Of a stretch of 64,000 bases of DNA, positions 43,674 through 55,868 are shown piece by piece; positions within the stretch are counted from its first letter, which is position 1, and every line of letters begins with the position of its first letter. The DNA is from Capitella teleta (taxonomy: Eukaryota > Annelida > Polychaeta > Capitellidae), in the NCBI GenBank assembly GCA_000328365.1, contig KB308612.1, forward strand, positions 1 through 64,000, in the 5' to 3' direction. The notes under the pieces are model-generated. The model saw only the letters and a list, made by a program, of their open reading frames with translations, was not told the origin of the DNA and made no database searches. Both the position numbers and the translations under genes were made by a program.

Positions 43674-44030
43674 GTGTGCTAGACGAAGCTCCTGCAACTA
43701 AGAACGACTCGACTACGTGCCAAGCAGTGCAGGGAACATGGACAAACGGTATAAGTTCTGCTGTTATCTAATTAACATTCACTCTTTTATCCCTGCACAT
43801 CAGATGAGCAAGATGACTCAGTGGAGCCAGCAAAGACCCCCGGACGTAAGACTTGGACACTGAAGGACGAGGCGTTTGTGGAGAGGCATTTGAGCGACAT
43901 GATTAGCGGAGGTTGTCCGATATCTATCACCTCTGTTTCCGTTCGCCATTTTCTGTTTGAAACTCAAAGTTTGACAATAAAGCAAGTCATGGACAAGTTG
44001 CAGGGGATGAAGAAGTTGTCAATTAAGTAG
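43674..44030 (+). CDS. C-terminal exons of an unrecognised small gene
   Basis: Two exons, 43674-43748 and 43804-44030, share a phase-1 intron and read in frame to a stop at 44028. The protein part is an acidic linker (NDEQDDSVEPAKTPGRK) followed by a compact region of about 55 residues with a W (RKTWTLKDEAFVERHLSDMI...QVMDKLQGMKKLSIK). Its helical pattern resembles the short C-terminal module seen in many uncharacterised invertebrate and fish proteins. The upstream exons were not resolved. Function unknown. ATTAAA near 44138 may serve as its polyadenylation signal. Confidence 0.4.
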
Positions 44031-46294
44031 TTTATGTCTGTTTATTAATAATTGTGATGCCGTTGACATAATTCATCGCAATTCTTTATTCTGCATTTGC
44101 ATGAGTATCTCCAGTGTATGGAATTTATTTTGTTCATTAAAAGTTTTCACGAACTAGTATTTGTTTCACTGTGTCATATTAAAAGTCATCCTTTATAACA
44201 ACTTTCTCCTTGTAGTGCTTCCTTAATACAATGAAGAAGTTCTTTTTTTTCTGATTATACATGTGAATGGCTGCGCCTCAGATGACATTATTATTTATGT
44301 AACTATTCATTTATTTACTGCATTAAAAAAATGTACATGCAAAAGCATAGCAGGACAGGTAAATCCTATAGATATAATGTACAATCATAATTATACTCTA
44401 TACAAACGCTGTAACAAGATAACGGTCGAAGGATATAAGTATGTCATACAATGAACTTAATTATCTTCGTTAGATTATTGTGCGTTCGTAACTTTGTATT
44501 AACCTTCTTGACTTATTAATTTGGTTCTCTATCTGGGCCACCATGTACGACATTGCATAACTACATGTACAAGCGTACATAGTTATGTCGCAGATGAAAC
44601 TATCAATTGTTCATTAACCCTAGGGTTAATGGCTAGGGTTAGAGCTTTGGGGTTCTGTTAGGGAGCTTTTCTGTTAGCAACGCTTAAAATGACCCCAAAA
44701 ATTAGTCGCCACTTTCCTCTTGTTCGTTTGGTGTATTTTGAACCCACTATCTAATTAACCCCGACAGTGGGCAACTCGTAATTGGGCTTGTGTAGTGCGG
44801 ACAAGTTTGAGGATGAAAAATCCACTGTTTGTTTCTAATTATATCCAGTGTGTCACGAGCTACATCATTTTCTAACCAGTCTCCGTTAGCAGACGTGTAT
44901 AACTGCCTTCGATTCTGCATGCGATATAATAGCTTGTAAATGACATTGTATACGGATTATGGAGAAAACACCCCACCACAGTTATAGTCGCGATGTTGGA
45001 GAAGTATTAGTGTCAGACCCATTCACCTAGCATGCATCAGAAAATAGTTATAAGCTTTAGCGCAACATGTGTAAAATGGCCCTCGCGCAGAATAAACAGA
45101 AATGGTAATTTTTAGTGTGTAATACAAACATATTGTCCACAATAAAGGTTTGAGTGGTCAGAGAAACCATGAGTGCACCTGCCACAGCAGTTTGGCGCCA
45201 AAACATGCAGCAACTTGAACGAAATGACTACTTTTGCAATGTTGCTAGATGGAGGTGAAAATCGAGAATGGGTCGACATCGACAAACAGCAGTATTACCT
45301 AAACATTTATTTCATATTGCAGAAACAAAGCAATAGAAATCAAATTCATGTTTTATAGGCTAATGTGCGATAATAATATAGCATTTATCGGGCATTAAAG
45401 AATCACCAGAATCACACAATGCGCAAGTTTTACCGTTATGACTATTATATTTTTAATTTGCTTAGACCATCTGCGCTTCTCGCTTTGATAGAAAAGTTTC
45501 TTCAACAGATTAAACCTTTACATTGATTTAATAACTGTGATTGACCGGCCGAACTATATATTGGCAGAGGAATATTAATATCATATACAATGTGCGAGAA
45601 TGAAAATGACCAGGCTATAATAAGTATAGATTATTGTAATAACGTAATATGACTCTTTGCATTGGACACTGTTTGTGGCGAAGTTCACCGTCGCATATTG
45701 GAATAAGGAATATGGAATAAACATTTGATTAAAGAAAGTATAGGGTCGTTAAAATATTTAGTTTGTTTCTTCATTATTTAAACATCAGAATTACATAATT
45801 TTATTGGATAAAAAAGGAATTGTCACATTTTAATGGTGATCAATAATGGAATAGAACAAACACAAATCAAACTGAATAGGAAAATTGCCTTCGCTACGCA
45901 TAGAACAACAGGATTAATGTTCATTATGTTTTTGTTTATTATTTATACAGTCATAAGTACATAGTATGATGTTGCATTACATGCTCCATATGCTCATGAC
46001 TCCCAGATTCCTGACGCAGCTCTGCCTGTTTAAGAGATTCCACAAATGATGATCGTGAATTGAAGGTCTTAATTCCATGGCCGTAGTGTAAAGAGAAGTT
46101 GATGTTCATTTGATTGTCATGACAGGTGATGGCACTGATGATGACGTTATGACCAGCACTTCTGTTTATCGCCGTTGTTCATTGATGATTGAGATTTGTG
46201 AATGAGTGCAATATAAACTTCCATTTTCATTGTCTCGACGACCGTCTCAAAGGGCTGTGTATACATTGTAAAGAGTTGCAGGCCTAGCCAAGGC
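44031..46294. other. Intergenic stretch
   Basis: AT-rich without a supported gene. A short CCCTAGGGTTAATGGCTAGGGTTA stretch near 44617-44642 is only loosely telomere-like. Confidence 0.45.
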
Positions 46295-46620
46295 CACCTA
46301 TCTAGGCCTAGCATGGAGCCCTTATAGACACTCCATACTCACCGGTTTAGATATGGGGCAGCGTCTATCTTGATTTTGTGACGTCGATTTTTAAAATATG
46401 ATGTGAACCAACAGATCGCATTGCCATCAATTCCGAACACATTATGTGTTTGCATCAGTAGCAACTGGTCTATGGTGTCAAATGCTACCGACAAGTCAAC
46501 GAAGACGAGCGCTGCTCCTCCCTGAAGGTCGAAAGCGCGAAGTAGGACTCATGGTAGTGTTGTATTCAATCAGAGGATGTGATGAAAGTTGTCGATGTCC
46601 ACTGCAGCCTCCAGGCTAAG
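46295..46620 (-). mobile_element. LINE remnant, reverse transcriptase catalytic region
   Basis: The minus strand reads ALVFVDLSVAFDTIDQLLL (motif A of a CR1/Jockey-type reverse transcriptase, normally LLDLSAAFDTIDH), then FGIDGNAICWFTSYFKNRR and, in a shifted frame, KGSMLGL (normally QGSVLGP). Only about 100 residues remain. It is in the opposite orientation to the remnant at 2.65 kb and covers a different part of the protein, so the two cannot be compared directly. Confidence 0.85.
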
Positions 46621-47194
46621 CAGATGAACATCCCTGGGGAGAAAATATAAACAGATGAATGGTATGTACGCATAATTGTGGGCATGTATGTATCTATTCT
46701 CGAAGGCGAGGTTTATGTGTGCAATCGTTTCACATAAGGATCAGCAGGTGTTTTACGTCACTCAGACACTACTATTGTTTGTATTCGTGATTAGACAAGC
46801 TATTTGTCGTAATATGTCGGTGTGGTTTTTTTCCATGTTGAATCTTGTGAGCACCCTGGCATGATAAAATATGACTTGTTCGATTGTGAAAAGAAATATG
46901 ATGACTATGAAATGCATATGAGCACGCTGACATGATTGGAAATACGTTTATTGTAATCTTATACGACACGCCTTTTCTTTTCTTTCTATCCATATGACTT
47001 TCTATCTGTGACCCATATAGGGTGTATGGGTGTCATATGACGGCACAAATAGCGTGCGCTGAGGATGTTATATATTCACACACAAAAATGGCATCATGGA
47101 TGAATAAAGAGTCTGGCGTCTATAATGGAGAAATTGGCCTGCATATGATAATTTTTGGACTTGACATATTTACTGTTCTTAGCCATTTTCAGAT
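46621..47194. other. Intergenic stretch
   Basis: No gene or repeat recognised. The last bases (TTTTCAG before 47193) look like a 3' splice site leading into the next open segment. Confidence 0.4.
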
Positions 47195-47671
47195 ATGATG
47201 CACGTGCGTCAGTCTCAACAGTCTCTAATGGACCGATACCAAGAACCCCTGTCCAAGCTGGTACACATGCACTCTCGATGTATATTCCAACCTGACGGGA
47301 AGGACCAGAGCATACAAGTAGCAGTGGGTGTACCTATACTCCCACCTCCAATTGACCCTGCTTCCATACCTGATGTTCTCCTGATTGAAGACTTTGTGGA
47401 TCCCTTGACTCCAAGAATGCCAATGGAATTGGACAACAGACAAGAAGGTGTGGATCACCCGTAGTTAGGTCACGTGGACTCTGATAGTGAAAGCATCGAT
47501 ATAGAAGACTTCCTGCCTGACCTGGCACCGGTACCTGTACAAGCAAACCTGCACCCCACGGTGAGACTTAGAGATGCAAGGCACCGGCATAATCCAATCA
47601 GACGGGCATGCCCACGTAGAGGTGCACTCCAAGACGTGCCCAATAGCAGTAGCAGTGAGGAATCTGATTAA
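47195..47671 (+). pseudogene. Acidic Ser-rich open segments, start of the 47-58 kb cluster
   Basis: This region has good coding composition. It encodes a Pro/Ile-rich part (VGVPILPPPIDPASIPDVLL) and then a strongly acidic, Ser-rich stretch ending in NSSSSEESD. I recognise no domain. It appears fragmentary. It is the first of a run of plus-strand open segments, richer in GC than the flanks, continuing to 58.05 kb. Family unknown; it may be a virus-like fossil or a decayed host family. Confidence 0.35.
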
Positions 47672-47749
47672 ATGAGGTAAGTCCTAATTAACCCCAATGA
47701 CTTCACCCTCGGCCCATTCTCTTCACCCTCGGCCTTCTGGAGGACAACT

Positions 47750-48588
47750 ATGCCGACTACCTATACACTGATCAAACTGCGACCTTGGGAGTGGCAGCCG
47801 AACGCAATACGTGCAACGAACAAAGAAGAGATGCGCAAAGCGTTAACAGTGATACTTGCCACTAAAGCATCTTACTGGCTAACTAACCACTACGTTGGTC
47901 ACGGGAACGATACTATTACCCTGCATTATTTTGGACTCCTCATCACTCTCTGGATCCACAACAACTCTCGCCAAATGGATAACGAACAAAAGCACTCTGC
48001 CATATCGGCTCACAATAAACGTACATCACAACATTATTGGACAAATTTCGACCATATTTTGTACTAAGACAATTTTCCATCTTCTTCTGGCACGATCCAA
48101 CAAATCCATTTCATGGGAACCATTCCTGAAACACCTACGTACAAAGAATATGTGCAACGGTGTCCAAGTGGAGATGGGGAAAAAGATGAGGAAAGTATAC
48201 ATCCTACATCCTAGAGCGAGTATTGATAGTAGTGTGTTTGGGGGAAGTCCGAGTCATCGCGTATGCCATTCTCTACGCCTGACAACCGCTGGTGGTAAAG
48301 CCCATTATAACGATCGAATATCTCACCAACTGCAGGAGATTCTTCAGCACCGACGCTGCTCTGTATGCGTCAATCCCTGTCTGCCCAGGTGTCGACCAGA
48401 AAACGCCGTACCCGAACAAATACAGCATTTTCGATCATATGAAGGAAGTCGCGGAAGAAGAACACATAATACCGGTTCTCGAGCGTCTTCATTGGCCGTC
48501 CTTAGCGCAAAGGATTGAATACAGAATTGCTGTGCTTGTTTTAAGTGTATCCGTGGTGTTGTTTCTGTGTATCTGTGTTCTTTGTTGA
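47750..48588 (+). pseudogene. Open segments ending in a membrane helix
   Basis: The last segment (about 48292-48588) contains ITIEYLTNCRRFFSTDAAL and NKYSIFDHMKEVAEEEHIIP, and finishes with a hydrophobic run of about 20 residues (IAVLVLSVSVVLFLCICVLC) right at the C-terminus, suggesting a tail-anchored membrane protein. No homolog is recognised. A T-rich, AATAAA-containing stretch follows near 48870. Confidence 0.35.
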
Positions 48589-48923
48589 AGCTATATTCAC
48601 CATCTGTCCATCTACGTCCTCATTCTAGTCATCTGTGAAATGTCCCGCGATCCCGTCATTCTTATAATTCTGATCGTTCTTTCTATGTTATTGCGCCTAA
48701 AATTTGGAATTCTCTGGACATTTCTGTTGGAGAGGCAGAGACTCTAAATTTTTTGAAGAACAGACTCAAGACATGTCTTTTAACACGTGCTTTATATACT
48801 TTATCTTATGATTTTATGCTTTTATCTGATGCGTATAGAGCATATAATATATGTATATTCGCTTTATAAAAATAAAATTTATTATTTATTATTATTAATT
48901 ATTATTATTATTATCTTTACAGC

Positions 48924-49624
48924 CACATCGCCGACTCGTTCTACAACATGCCATCAATGTCTCTGGTTATCCGACGGCCCTTTTATCGATTGGAGAAGCT
49001 CCTGGCGATTTTGTCAGGAAGATGATCTCGCGATATCCCAATATCAGAGTTTATCTGACTCATTATTCGCCGGGATTTTCTGTACAAGCCGAGTTTGGAT
49101 TCGTGGAGAATGGAGAAATGTCTACAATCCATGGCAACCTGGAGAGAAAACGGACGACTCCTCATTACGGTCAGAAAAGATAGCAAAAACACTTCACTCC
49201 ATCTCCCCCTCGTCACCGCCATTCGCTGTTGCATTGGTAAGGAGATGGGCGATAATGTGAACGCTGCTTGTTTGGGGAAGAAAATCAGTCTCGAAACTGA
49301 GTTTTTCCTGGGGTGTGAAATTTAATAATGAAATCACCAAGAAAGAGTTTTTTTTTTTTCCGAATAAAATAATTTTTATTATTTCACCCATTTGTCGTAG
49401 TCGGTCAATGCACATATTAAATGGTGTCGTGTTTTTTGCATAAGAATGGTACGAATTTCCACACACAGTACATGACGATAGAACAAGTCGGTTTTGTCAA
49501 TCGGAAATCGTACGGGGAGTCATACCTGCCCCGGGCTGACTGTCAGAGTATCATCCTCTCGAACCACTCCCCGTACGAGACCTACGCGGTGATTTATCAA
49601 AAGACAAAAACTAAGGAAGATTAA
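48924..49624 (+). pseudogene. Unrecognised open segments after a splice-like acceptor
   Basis: A TTATCTTTACAG acceptor-like sequence precedes an open segment with INVSGYPTALLSIGEAPGDF and IRVYLTHYSPGFSVQAEFGF. A later segment, around 49421-49624, carries FVNRKSYGESYLPRADCQS. The content looks protein-like but matches nothing I know, and the region is visibly broken. Confidence 0.3.
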
Positions 49625-49639
49625 GTCCGATCTGATTGG

Positions 49640-50216
49640 ACCACTGGAGCTGAGATTTAACATCGTCCGCCTCGACGGGGATAACCGGGAGGAGCGGGTG
49701 AAGTACATAGACCCGAGCGCTCTGACAGAGGCGGATTACCAGTGGCACCTCCGCACAGCTTTCTACTCATCCGTCCGTTTGGCCAGCTCATTTGGGATAA
49801 TATCAACAACGGTGATCAAGGCGGCTCTGGTGGCCGTGAACAAAATCCACAGGATTCGGCATGTGGACTCGATCACAACCATGACGACCCTGTCGGCAGA
49901 TTTGATGAAGGCAATCCCCGGGGCCGATTATCTTATCATATTGGACGTCATGGACAGGTTCTGCACGGCCAACTACATCCCGATGAAAGCGTGCGCGGCC
50001 AATGAGTATATGGTCGAATTGACTGCAGATCCGCAACGGGATGAGTACCAAAACATGGTCGGCCGAATGCACCGTGACCATCGCTTACTGCCGACCTTCA
50101 ACCGATACCATGAACTGAGCGACAGCGGACCGATGGCCGAAACGTCAGCCCTTCGCCAAAGACAATCGGCCATGCAAGAGCTTTCAAACCGGATAAGTCG
50201 TGGATCAACGGAATAG
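49640..50216 (+). pseudogene. Unrecognised open segment of about 190 residues
   Basis: A long open segment with good codon composition, containing KYIDPSALTEADYQWHLRTA, a helical middle (IISTTVIKAALVAVNKIHRI; LSADLMKAIPGADYLIILDV) and a polar Arg/Gln-rich end. No ATG is obvious at its start, so it is either a spliced exon or a remnant. Function unknown. AATAAA follows at about 50285. Confidence 0.35.
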
Positions 50217-50241
50217 CCGACCACCCCCATGACAACTATCA

Positions 50242-51106
50242 GCTGAAGCTATGAATCCGTTCAAATTACATGTTTATACTTTCAAATAAAACGTATCATA
50301 TTACACCAGTGTATTTTTTTCCTTTTTTCTTCGTGGATATTAAAGCGTCACTTAATAAACGCCACAGGGTTCGGAGACCGTCCTGTATGGACCCTCGAAT
50401 ACTTTGGGTGAGGTATTTGCCCACGCCTATTCCCCACCTGAAGTGGACGAGATTTGCTTTGAAGAAATGCAGAGACACCAGCCACAGCCCTGGGACCGTG
50501 CAGAAATCCGGAATTGGATGGACACTGGTATCATTGGTTACGACGACTACTGGCGACCAAATTCCAACGAAAGAATGGTGCTGGTCTACGAAATGCTGAC
50601 GATTTGCTCCACTGCCAGTCTACACCCGGCCGATTTATTCAGAGCAGTGCGGGTCTTGGATTCAATGATGCAAAAGAGCGGAGGATTTGAAGAAGGCCCA
50701 ATCACCTGGAAGATTCGCGCCAAGGCGTACGCGGCCGTGTACGCATCACAGAAGAGCCTGCTATCCCCCAAGCTGACTCTGAAGTTCTTGGTCAAGGTAC
50801 TGAGGTTCAACACCTGCGATAAGTCCTCAATGGAGACTCCAGTACCTCGACTTCCCGGAGTGGAACCGTGTACGTTGACGCCTTTACAATCTTCAAAGGC
50901 GCCGTGAGTGACGAGGTGTACGGGGACCCACCCAACAAGGACACAGTTCACCGCCGAGCCATGCACACCTTGCCGATGAAGGGGAATGACTGCTTACCTG
51001 CTGACTCCGACATCGCTTGGCACATTCAAAAGGAGGCGGTAACGGCTTACGACGCTTTGATGGACACATATCGGACGCCAGGTGTGTACGATGGCAACCA
51101 TGGTTG
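50242..51106 (+). repeat. Shared 5' module, copy 1, with a cyclin-fold-like open segment
   Basis: This 865-bp block is nearly identical to 53875-54741. After a splice-like CGCCACAG (50360-50367) it contains an open segment. Its pattern resembles a cyclin box: a helix around SNERMVLVYEMLTICSTASL, then LFRAVRVLDSMMQKSGG and KIRAKAYAAVYASQK, which parallel the MR.xLVDWL, TLYLAVNYLDRFL and LQLLGxxxLxIASKYEE motifs. The assignment is by pattern only. A second frame near 50868-51100 also looks protein-like. It is treated as part of a fossil-like cluster of unknown family. Confidence 0.55.
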
Positions 51107-52190
51107 CTGCAGCAGCAGCAGCAGCAGCATCAAGAACACCAACCACAACAAGTAAGGAAGCCATATCTGTCATCACATACACTAAATCGTCTGTATTTAT
51201 TTAGACTCTAAGCCAGAAGAAACGCCTCAACAGGCGAAATCGACGTAAGTCTTCAAGTCAATTCATTTCGCACAATAATCTTTCTTTTTCCAGGACGTGG
51301 ACCCAGATTGTATTGTGGTTATTAAACCAAATTCATATTAAACATTTACAACCTCAAGAATTACTTCTGTTTTGTCTTCTTTATGTTCTCTCTGTGCTTT
51401 TTAATTTGTAATATGCATACAGCAAAGACTTCTGTAGCAGCAAACAGGACACATAGAATCATGATTTAAATGGTAACATGCATGCACCAAAGACTTCCGT
51501 AGCAGCAAACGTTAGGGTTGGGTGGAATCAATAGGTACTGAAGGAAAAATTTACCGTGTATGAATGTGAAACTGCTCTCTTGAATAGAGTCCAAATAGGG
51601 AACCATATAGCGTCTTTACCAGTCGAAGTTTATAACTTAATCAAATTTAAGAAAGTTGTATATATTCCCGAAGTGTCAACTGAGCGAGATTGTATTGGAA
51701 TTGCCTTGAGAAAGCGCTACAAGATGGACGCTCTTCAGCTCAGCTAGAAGACGTCTTCAAAGCTTTCATCCTTGACAAAGGCATAGAAGCAAAGGAAGCT
51801 GAAGGTATTCTCTACGGTGGACTGCGTCTCTTTAGCCAAATCTGTTTGAGAAGTTCGACTAGACCTACTCAGAAGATTACTGCTAGATCAAGTAGAGAAA
51901 CGCTTTCTGCTACTGCTCTTTTGGAAGAGTGCTTTTGCATCAATCTCTTAATATATTGCATAGCAAGCGATGATATCATTGCCATCCAGAACGATCTGAC
52001 GAAAGGTATTCGCCCAGTGAGGATCTGTATAACAGGTACCTGCATGTATGCATCACCGGGTCATAACAAACAAACTTTTAATCTCCTTATCCAATGGGAC
52101 ATTGACGGAAATGGCCATGCATATCTCATCAAGGACCCTAATATTTTTTTTCAACCAGTATTGTTGCCTTCATTGTTCGGCTCTCTTGTT
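51107..52190 (+). pseudogene. Variable middle of cassette 1
   Basis: This segment lies between the two shared modules and has no counterpart in cassette 2. It starts with a (CAG)n-like run (51108-51128). Open segments encode VEVYNLIKFKKVVYIPEVS (51556-51747) and, in 51740-52190, DDIIAIQNDLTKGIRPVRI and FNLLIQWDIDGNGHAYLIKD. No family is recognised. Confidence 0.35.
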
Positions 52191-53229
52191 GAACTCGCGA
52201 AAAACCTGACTGCTGCTGCTGCCGACCCCACCACAGGTGCCGCCAACAATTCCTCCTGTCAGAAAAGAATCACTGCCTGCTGAGGAGCACATCACGTGCA
52301 CGGAAAAGGTTGCTGGTTGCGGCAAGAGCGCATTCACCTGCACTGCTCGCGATGAAGAAGGCGTTGTACTTCACACCTTCACTTTTGATTATTAAAGAAC
52401 TTCACAGAACAACGGCAAACTTCACACATGTAGGACATCACCGAAGCTGTTCTACTCAAGAGACAGCGTTCATTGAGTGAGAAATTGCGCGAGGTCGATC
52501 GGAGTGAGTCGTCAATTACGCGCCAAACATTTTGTATTTTGGCGGGCTGAAACGGATCAAGAGAACGGTAAACTTTTGAAAATAACAAACGCCGCCGATC
52601 ACTTCAAAACAGGACGTAAATCCCTGTCAAGTGCTGGAAAGGGTGTGGCTGTTTCGAGTCATTTTACAAGTGGGTCCAGCTCCAAACGGGTTACAAGTGG
52701 ATCTACAAAATATCGAATTACAATCGTGGAAAGGACAGGAAATGAGTCGCTAATTAAATGGGGCAGAAGATCGAGCAGCCTCTCGAACTGGGCCATGGTG
52801 ATTCCACGCGGCTTGTGAGTCTTGACGCGCTCCTGCAGCATCCCGACTGAAGGGGCGAGGCACTACGTACTGTTGGCGCCAGCGTTCTCATGCAGAAGAT
52901 CGAGCAGCCTCTCGAACTGGGCCATGGTGATTCCACGGTGCTTGTGGGTCTTGACGCGCTCCTGCAGCATCTTGCCAGCGACGTCGAGGTCGTAATTTTT
53001 AATTTTTTTTTATATACATCAGAGGCGCTGCTTGTTTGTACTAGCTACCCAACTCTCCTGTCAATCTCTTTTAACATAATAAGAACACCACCCGAAGTAC
53101 ATCGGGCCACAAGTACCCTGCGATGGCAGAAAATGCGGACGGCGCAGACGACCGCAAGAGTAGGTTGCTTAAGCTCTACAACCCCCCATGATAACCAGAG
53201 GACGCCCCGGGCCGAGTCATTCAAGACTT
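52191..53229. repeat. Shared 3' module, copy 1
   Basis: Matches 56844-57630 in two parts: 52191-52495 with 56844-57148, and 52798-53229 with 57147-57630. About 300 bp (52496-52797) are present only in this copy. Inside, a 129-bp unit beginning AGAAGATCGAGCAGCCTCTC occurs at 52765 and 52894. On the minus strand these units are open and read MLQERVKTHKPRGIT and MAQFERLLDLL. Confidence 0.85.
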
Positions 53230-53874
53230 AGAATGGGAGATTATGCGGCGGCCGAGGAGGAACGAGGTCGAGAGGAACAGAGCATGTGCCGAGACAGGTC
53301 TCCAAATAGAGAGGAGATGGAGGCGGTTCAGTGTGCGGCACAGAGGACGAGCGACCAATGGTCCCTTATTCACGGCAAGAATTTCATGAATAAGGGGCCG
53401 CTCTCATGCTGATACCAAGGCCTCGCTGTGCACGGCATGCAATATGTTAGTTATTATTTTTATTTATTTTGCATCGAACTCATGTTTTTCTCTTTACAGA
53501 TGGACATCGAGACATGGGAAAGGAAACTATGGCAAAACATGCGGTCGAAACACAAGGACCCTTTTCCAGATCGACTGAGCATTGCATGTGGTCTGCTGGT
53601 GAATGCGAGATTACGCTGCCATGAACAGAAGGCCATCGATGGCGGTCCGAACTTTGACCTCGGATGGGACGCGGAGTGGGTGAAAGCAACGTAGATACGA
53701 TGCGTGATGAAAATATCTACGAGAGTGTATGACATTACAGAGAAGGAAGTTGTAAACATTTACGACACTGATCAATTCCTCTCTGATTTCCTCAGTGTGT
53801 TTCAATACAAACTGGACATTAAATGGGACAAAGAAAAGAAACTTCCATTTGATTTCATTTATAACGACGGACTC
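53230..53874 (+). pseudogene. Unrecognised open segments between the two cassettes
   Basis: Two open segments, about 53503-53694 (DIETWERKLWQNMRSKHKDP, GGPNFDLGWDAEWVKAT) and 53704-53901 (KISTRVYDITEKEVVNIYDT, FQYKLDIKWDKEKKLPFDF). Both have charged, protein-like composition. The second runs into the start of the next shared module. Function unknown. Confidence 0.35.
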
Positions 53875-54741
53875 GCTGAAGCTATGAATCCGTTCAAATG
53901 ACATGTTTATACTTTCAAATAAAATGTATCATATTACACCAGTGTATTTTTTTTCCTTTTTTTCTTCATGGATATTAAAGCGTCACTTAATAAACGCCAC
54001 AGGGTTCGGAGACCGTCCTGTATGGACCCTCGAATACTTTGGGTGAGGTATTTGCCCACGCCTATTCCCCACCTGAAGTGGACGAGATTTGCTTTGAAGA
54101 AATGCAGAGACACCAGCCACAGCCCTGGGACCGTGCAGAAATCCGGAATTGGATGGACACTGGTATCATTGGTTACGACGACTACTGGCGACCAAATTCC
54201 AACGAAAGAATGGTGCTGGTCTACGAAATGCTGACGATTTGCTCCACTGCCAGTCTACACCCGGCCGATTTATTCAGAGCAGTGCGGGTCTTGGATTCAA
54301 TGATGCAAAAGAGCGGAGGATTTGAAGAAGGCCCAATCACCTGGAAGATTCGCGCCAAGGCGTACGCGGCCGTGTACGCATCACAGAAGAGACTGCTATC
54401 CCCCAAGCTGACTCTGAAGTTCTTGGTCAAGGTACTGAGGTTCAACACCTGCGATAAGTCCTCAATGGAGACTCCAGTACCTCGACTTCCCGGAGTGGAA
54501 CCGTGTACGTTGACGCCTTTACAATCTTCAAAGGCGCCGTGAGTGACGAGGTGTACGGGGACCCACCCGACAAGGACACAATTCACCGCCGAGCCATGCA
54601 CACCTTGCCGATGAATGGGAATGACTGCTTACCTGCTGACTCCGACATCGCTTGGCACCTTCAAAAGGAGGCGGTAACGGCTTATGACGCTTTGATGGAC
54701 ACATATCGGACGCCAGGTGTGTACGATGGCAACCATGGTTG
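53875..54741 (+). repeat. Shared 5' module, copy 2
   Basis: Near-identical copy of 50242-51106 (offset 3,633-3,635 bp). It differs by a handful of substitutions and T-tract length, so the duplication or conversion is recent. It carries the same cyclin-fold-like open segment and the same 3' boundary (GATGGCAACCATGGTTG). Confidence 0.9.
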
Positions 54742-55564
54742 ATGGAGAGACAAAATCACAGTCCATTATCGGCTTGATTGATTTGCATTCTCTACAATTT
54801 CGTCATGAAAGGCTATGACAGAGAAGTGGTGTATGGCGCCAACCAAGAAGACATACAGTTTGAGGAACAGACGCCACTCTACTACAAGGTGTGTGGAATG
54901 ATTGCTGCCGCCAGAAGTATCTGCCTCAACTGCAAAATTCGCGCGTGGGATGACAGATGCGTCGCAGAGACAGGTGTCAATTACCAAGACATTCGTTCTG
55001 AGGCGTTGTCCATGTACAATAAGGTTAGCCAGTGGCCCCCCATTTACCACCCATATTGGAAAACATATGTTATTAATTATTTTGCATGCAATCTTTGACC
55101 TCCTCATGTAGTCGCTGATTGGTCGAAATTATGTTGATAGAGATTCGTTTGACCTAATGCTCTCGTCGCTGATTGGTCGCTGAATTAAAAGTGGACGTGG
55201 TTTAGCTTCGGTTATGAAGAAGAAAACAAAACACAAAGAAATGTCTGAATCAAATGAACAGAGAGTGAAGAAGCAGCAGTACCCAGTCTATATAAAATGT
55301 GAGGAAGGGAAACAAACGTACAACATGAACCCAAGTCATGTGGATGTTTTCATGGATATCGCGAGAAAACATACCTCGATTGACAGAATGCAGGACGATT
55401 GGACCGCACATGGAGTTCATTGGGAAGGTTCCTCATTTTACGACGTCATTTACGACCTTAATTGGCATGGATCTTGGTTTGACCCGCCGCCGCCGCTGCC
55501 TAAGCCTACCAAGTGTGATCTGGTGAAGAAAATTGGACTTGATTTGGGTATTTTATATACTTGA
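54742..55564 (+). pseudogene. Variable middle of cassette 2, first part
   Basis: Open segments at 54778-55098 (FVMKGYDREVVYGANQEDIQ; CGMIAAARSICLNCKIRAWD) and 55214-55564. The latter has a true ATG, a Lys-rich start, YPVYIKCEEGKQTYNMNPSH, and a Pro-rich DPPPPLPKP near its end; it looks intact over its 116 residues. No domain is recognised. Confidence 0.4.
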
Positions 55565-55868
55565 CTTGACTTCACTTGATGGGGTTGAACTAATAATGAG
55601 CTCTTTTTTACCCTTTGTTATTTGTTGTTATTTTGTTATGCCGCCATTTTGTTTTGTCTCCGCCATCTTGTTCTGTAAAACCGGTTTATTTCAACCACGT
55701 GACCGGAAGTAATATTTGAAATTTGTTTATCGGTTTATCGGTTTATTGTTTGCTGATTTATTCAGGTCTGTTTTCTATTTAGACGCTGCAACTACAATGA
55801 AGCCAATGGTGCCACCAACTATGAAGGCCACTGTGGTCATTACTCCAGGTAATGGACCCATCCTATAA
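55565..55868. other. Spacer with a possible short exon
   Basis: T-rich sequence followed by a splice-like TTTCTATTTAG at 55781 and a short segment with GT donor near 55847. No independent gene. Confidence 0.3.

Noticed and set aside
44617-44642. Possible interstitial telomeric repeat
   Set aside because: Only two or three imperfect TAGGGTTA-like words; not a tandem array.
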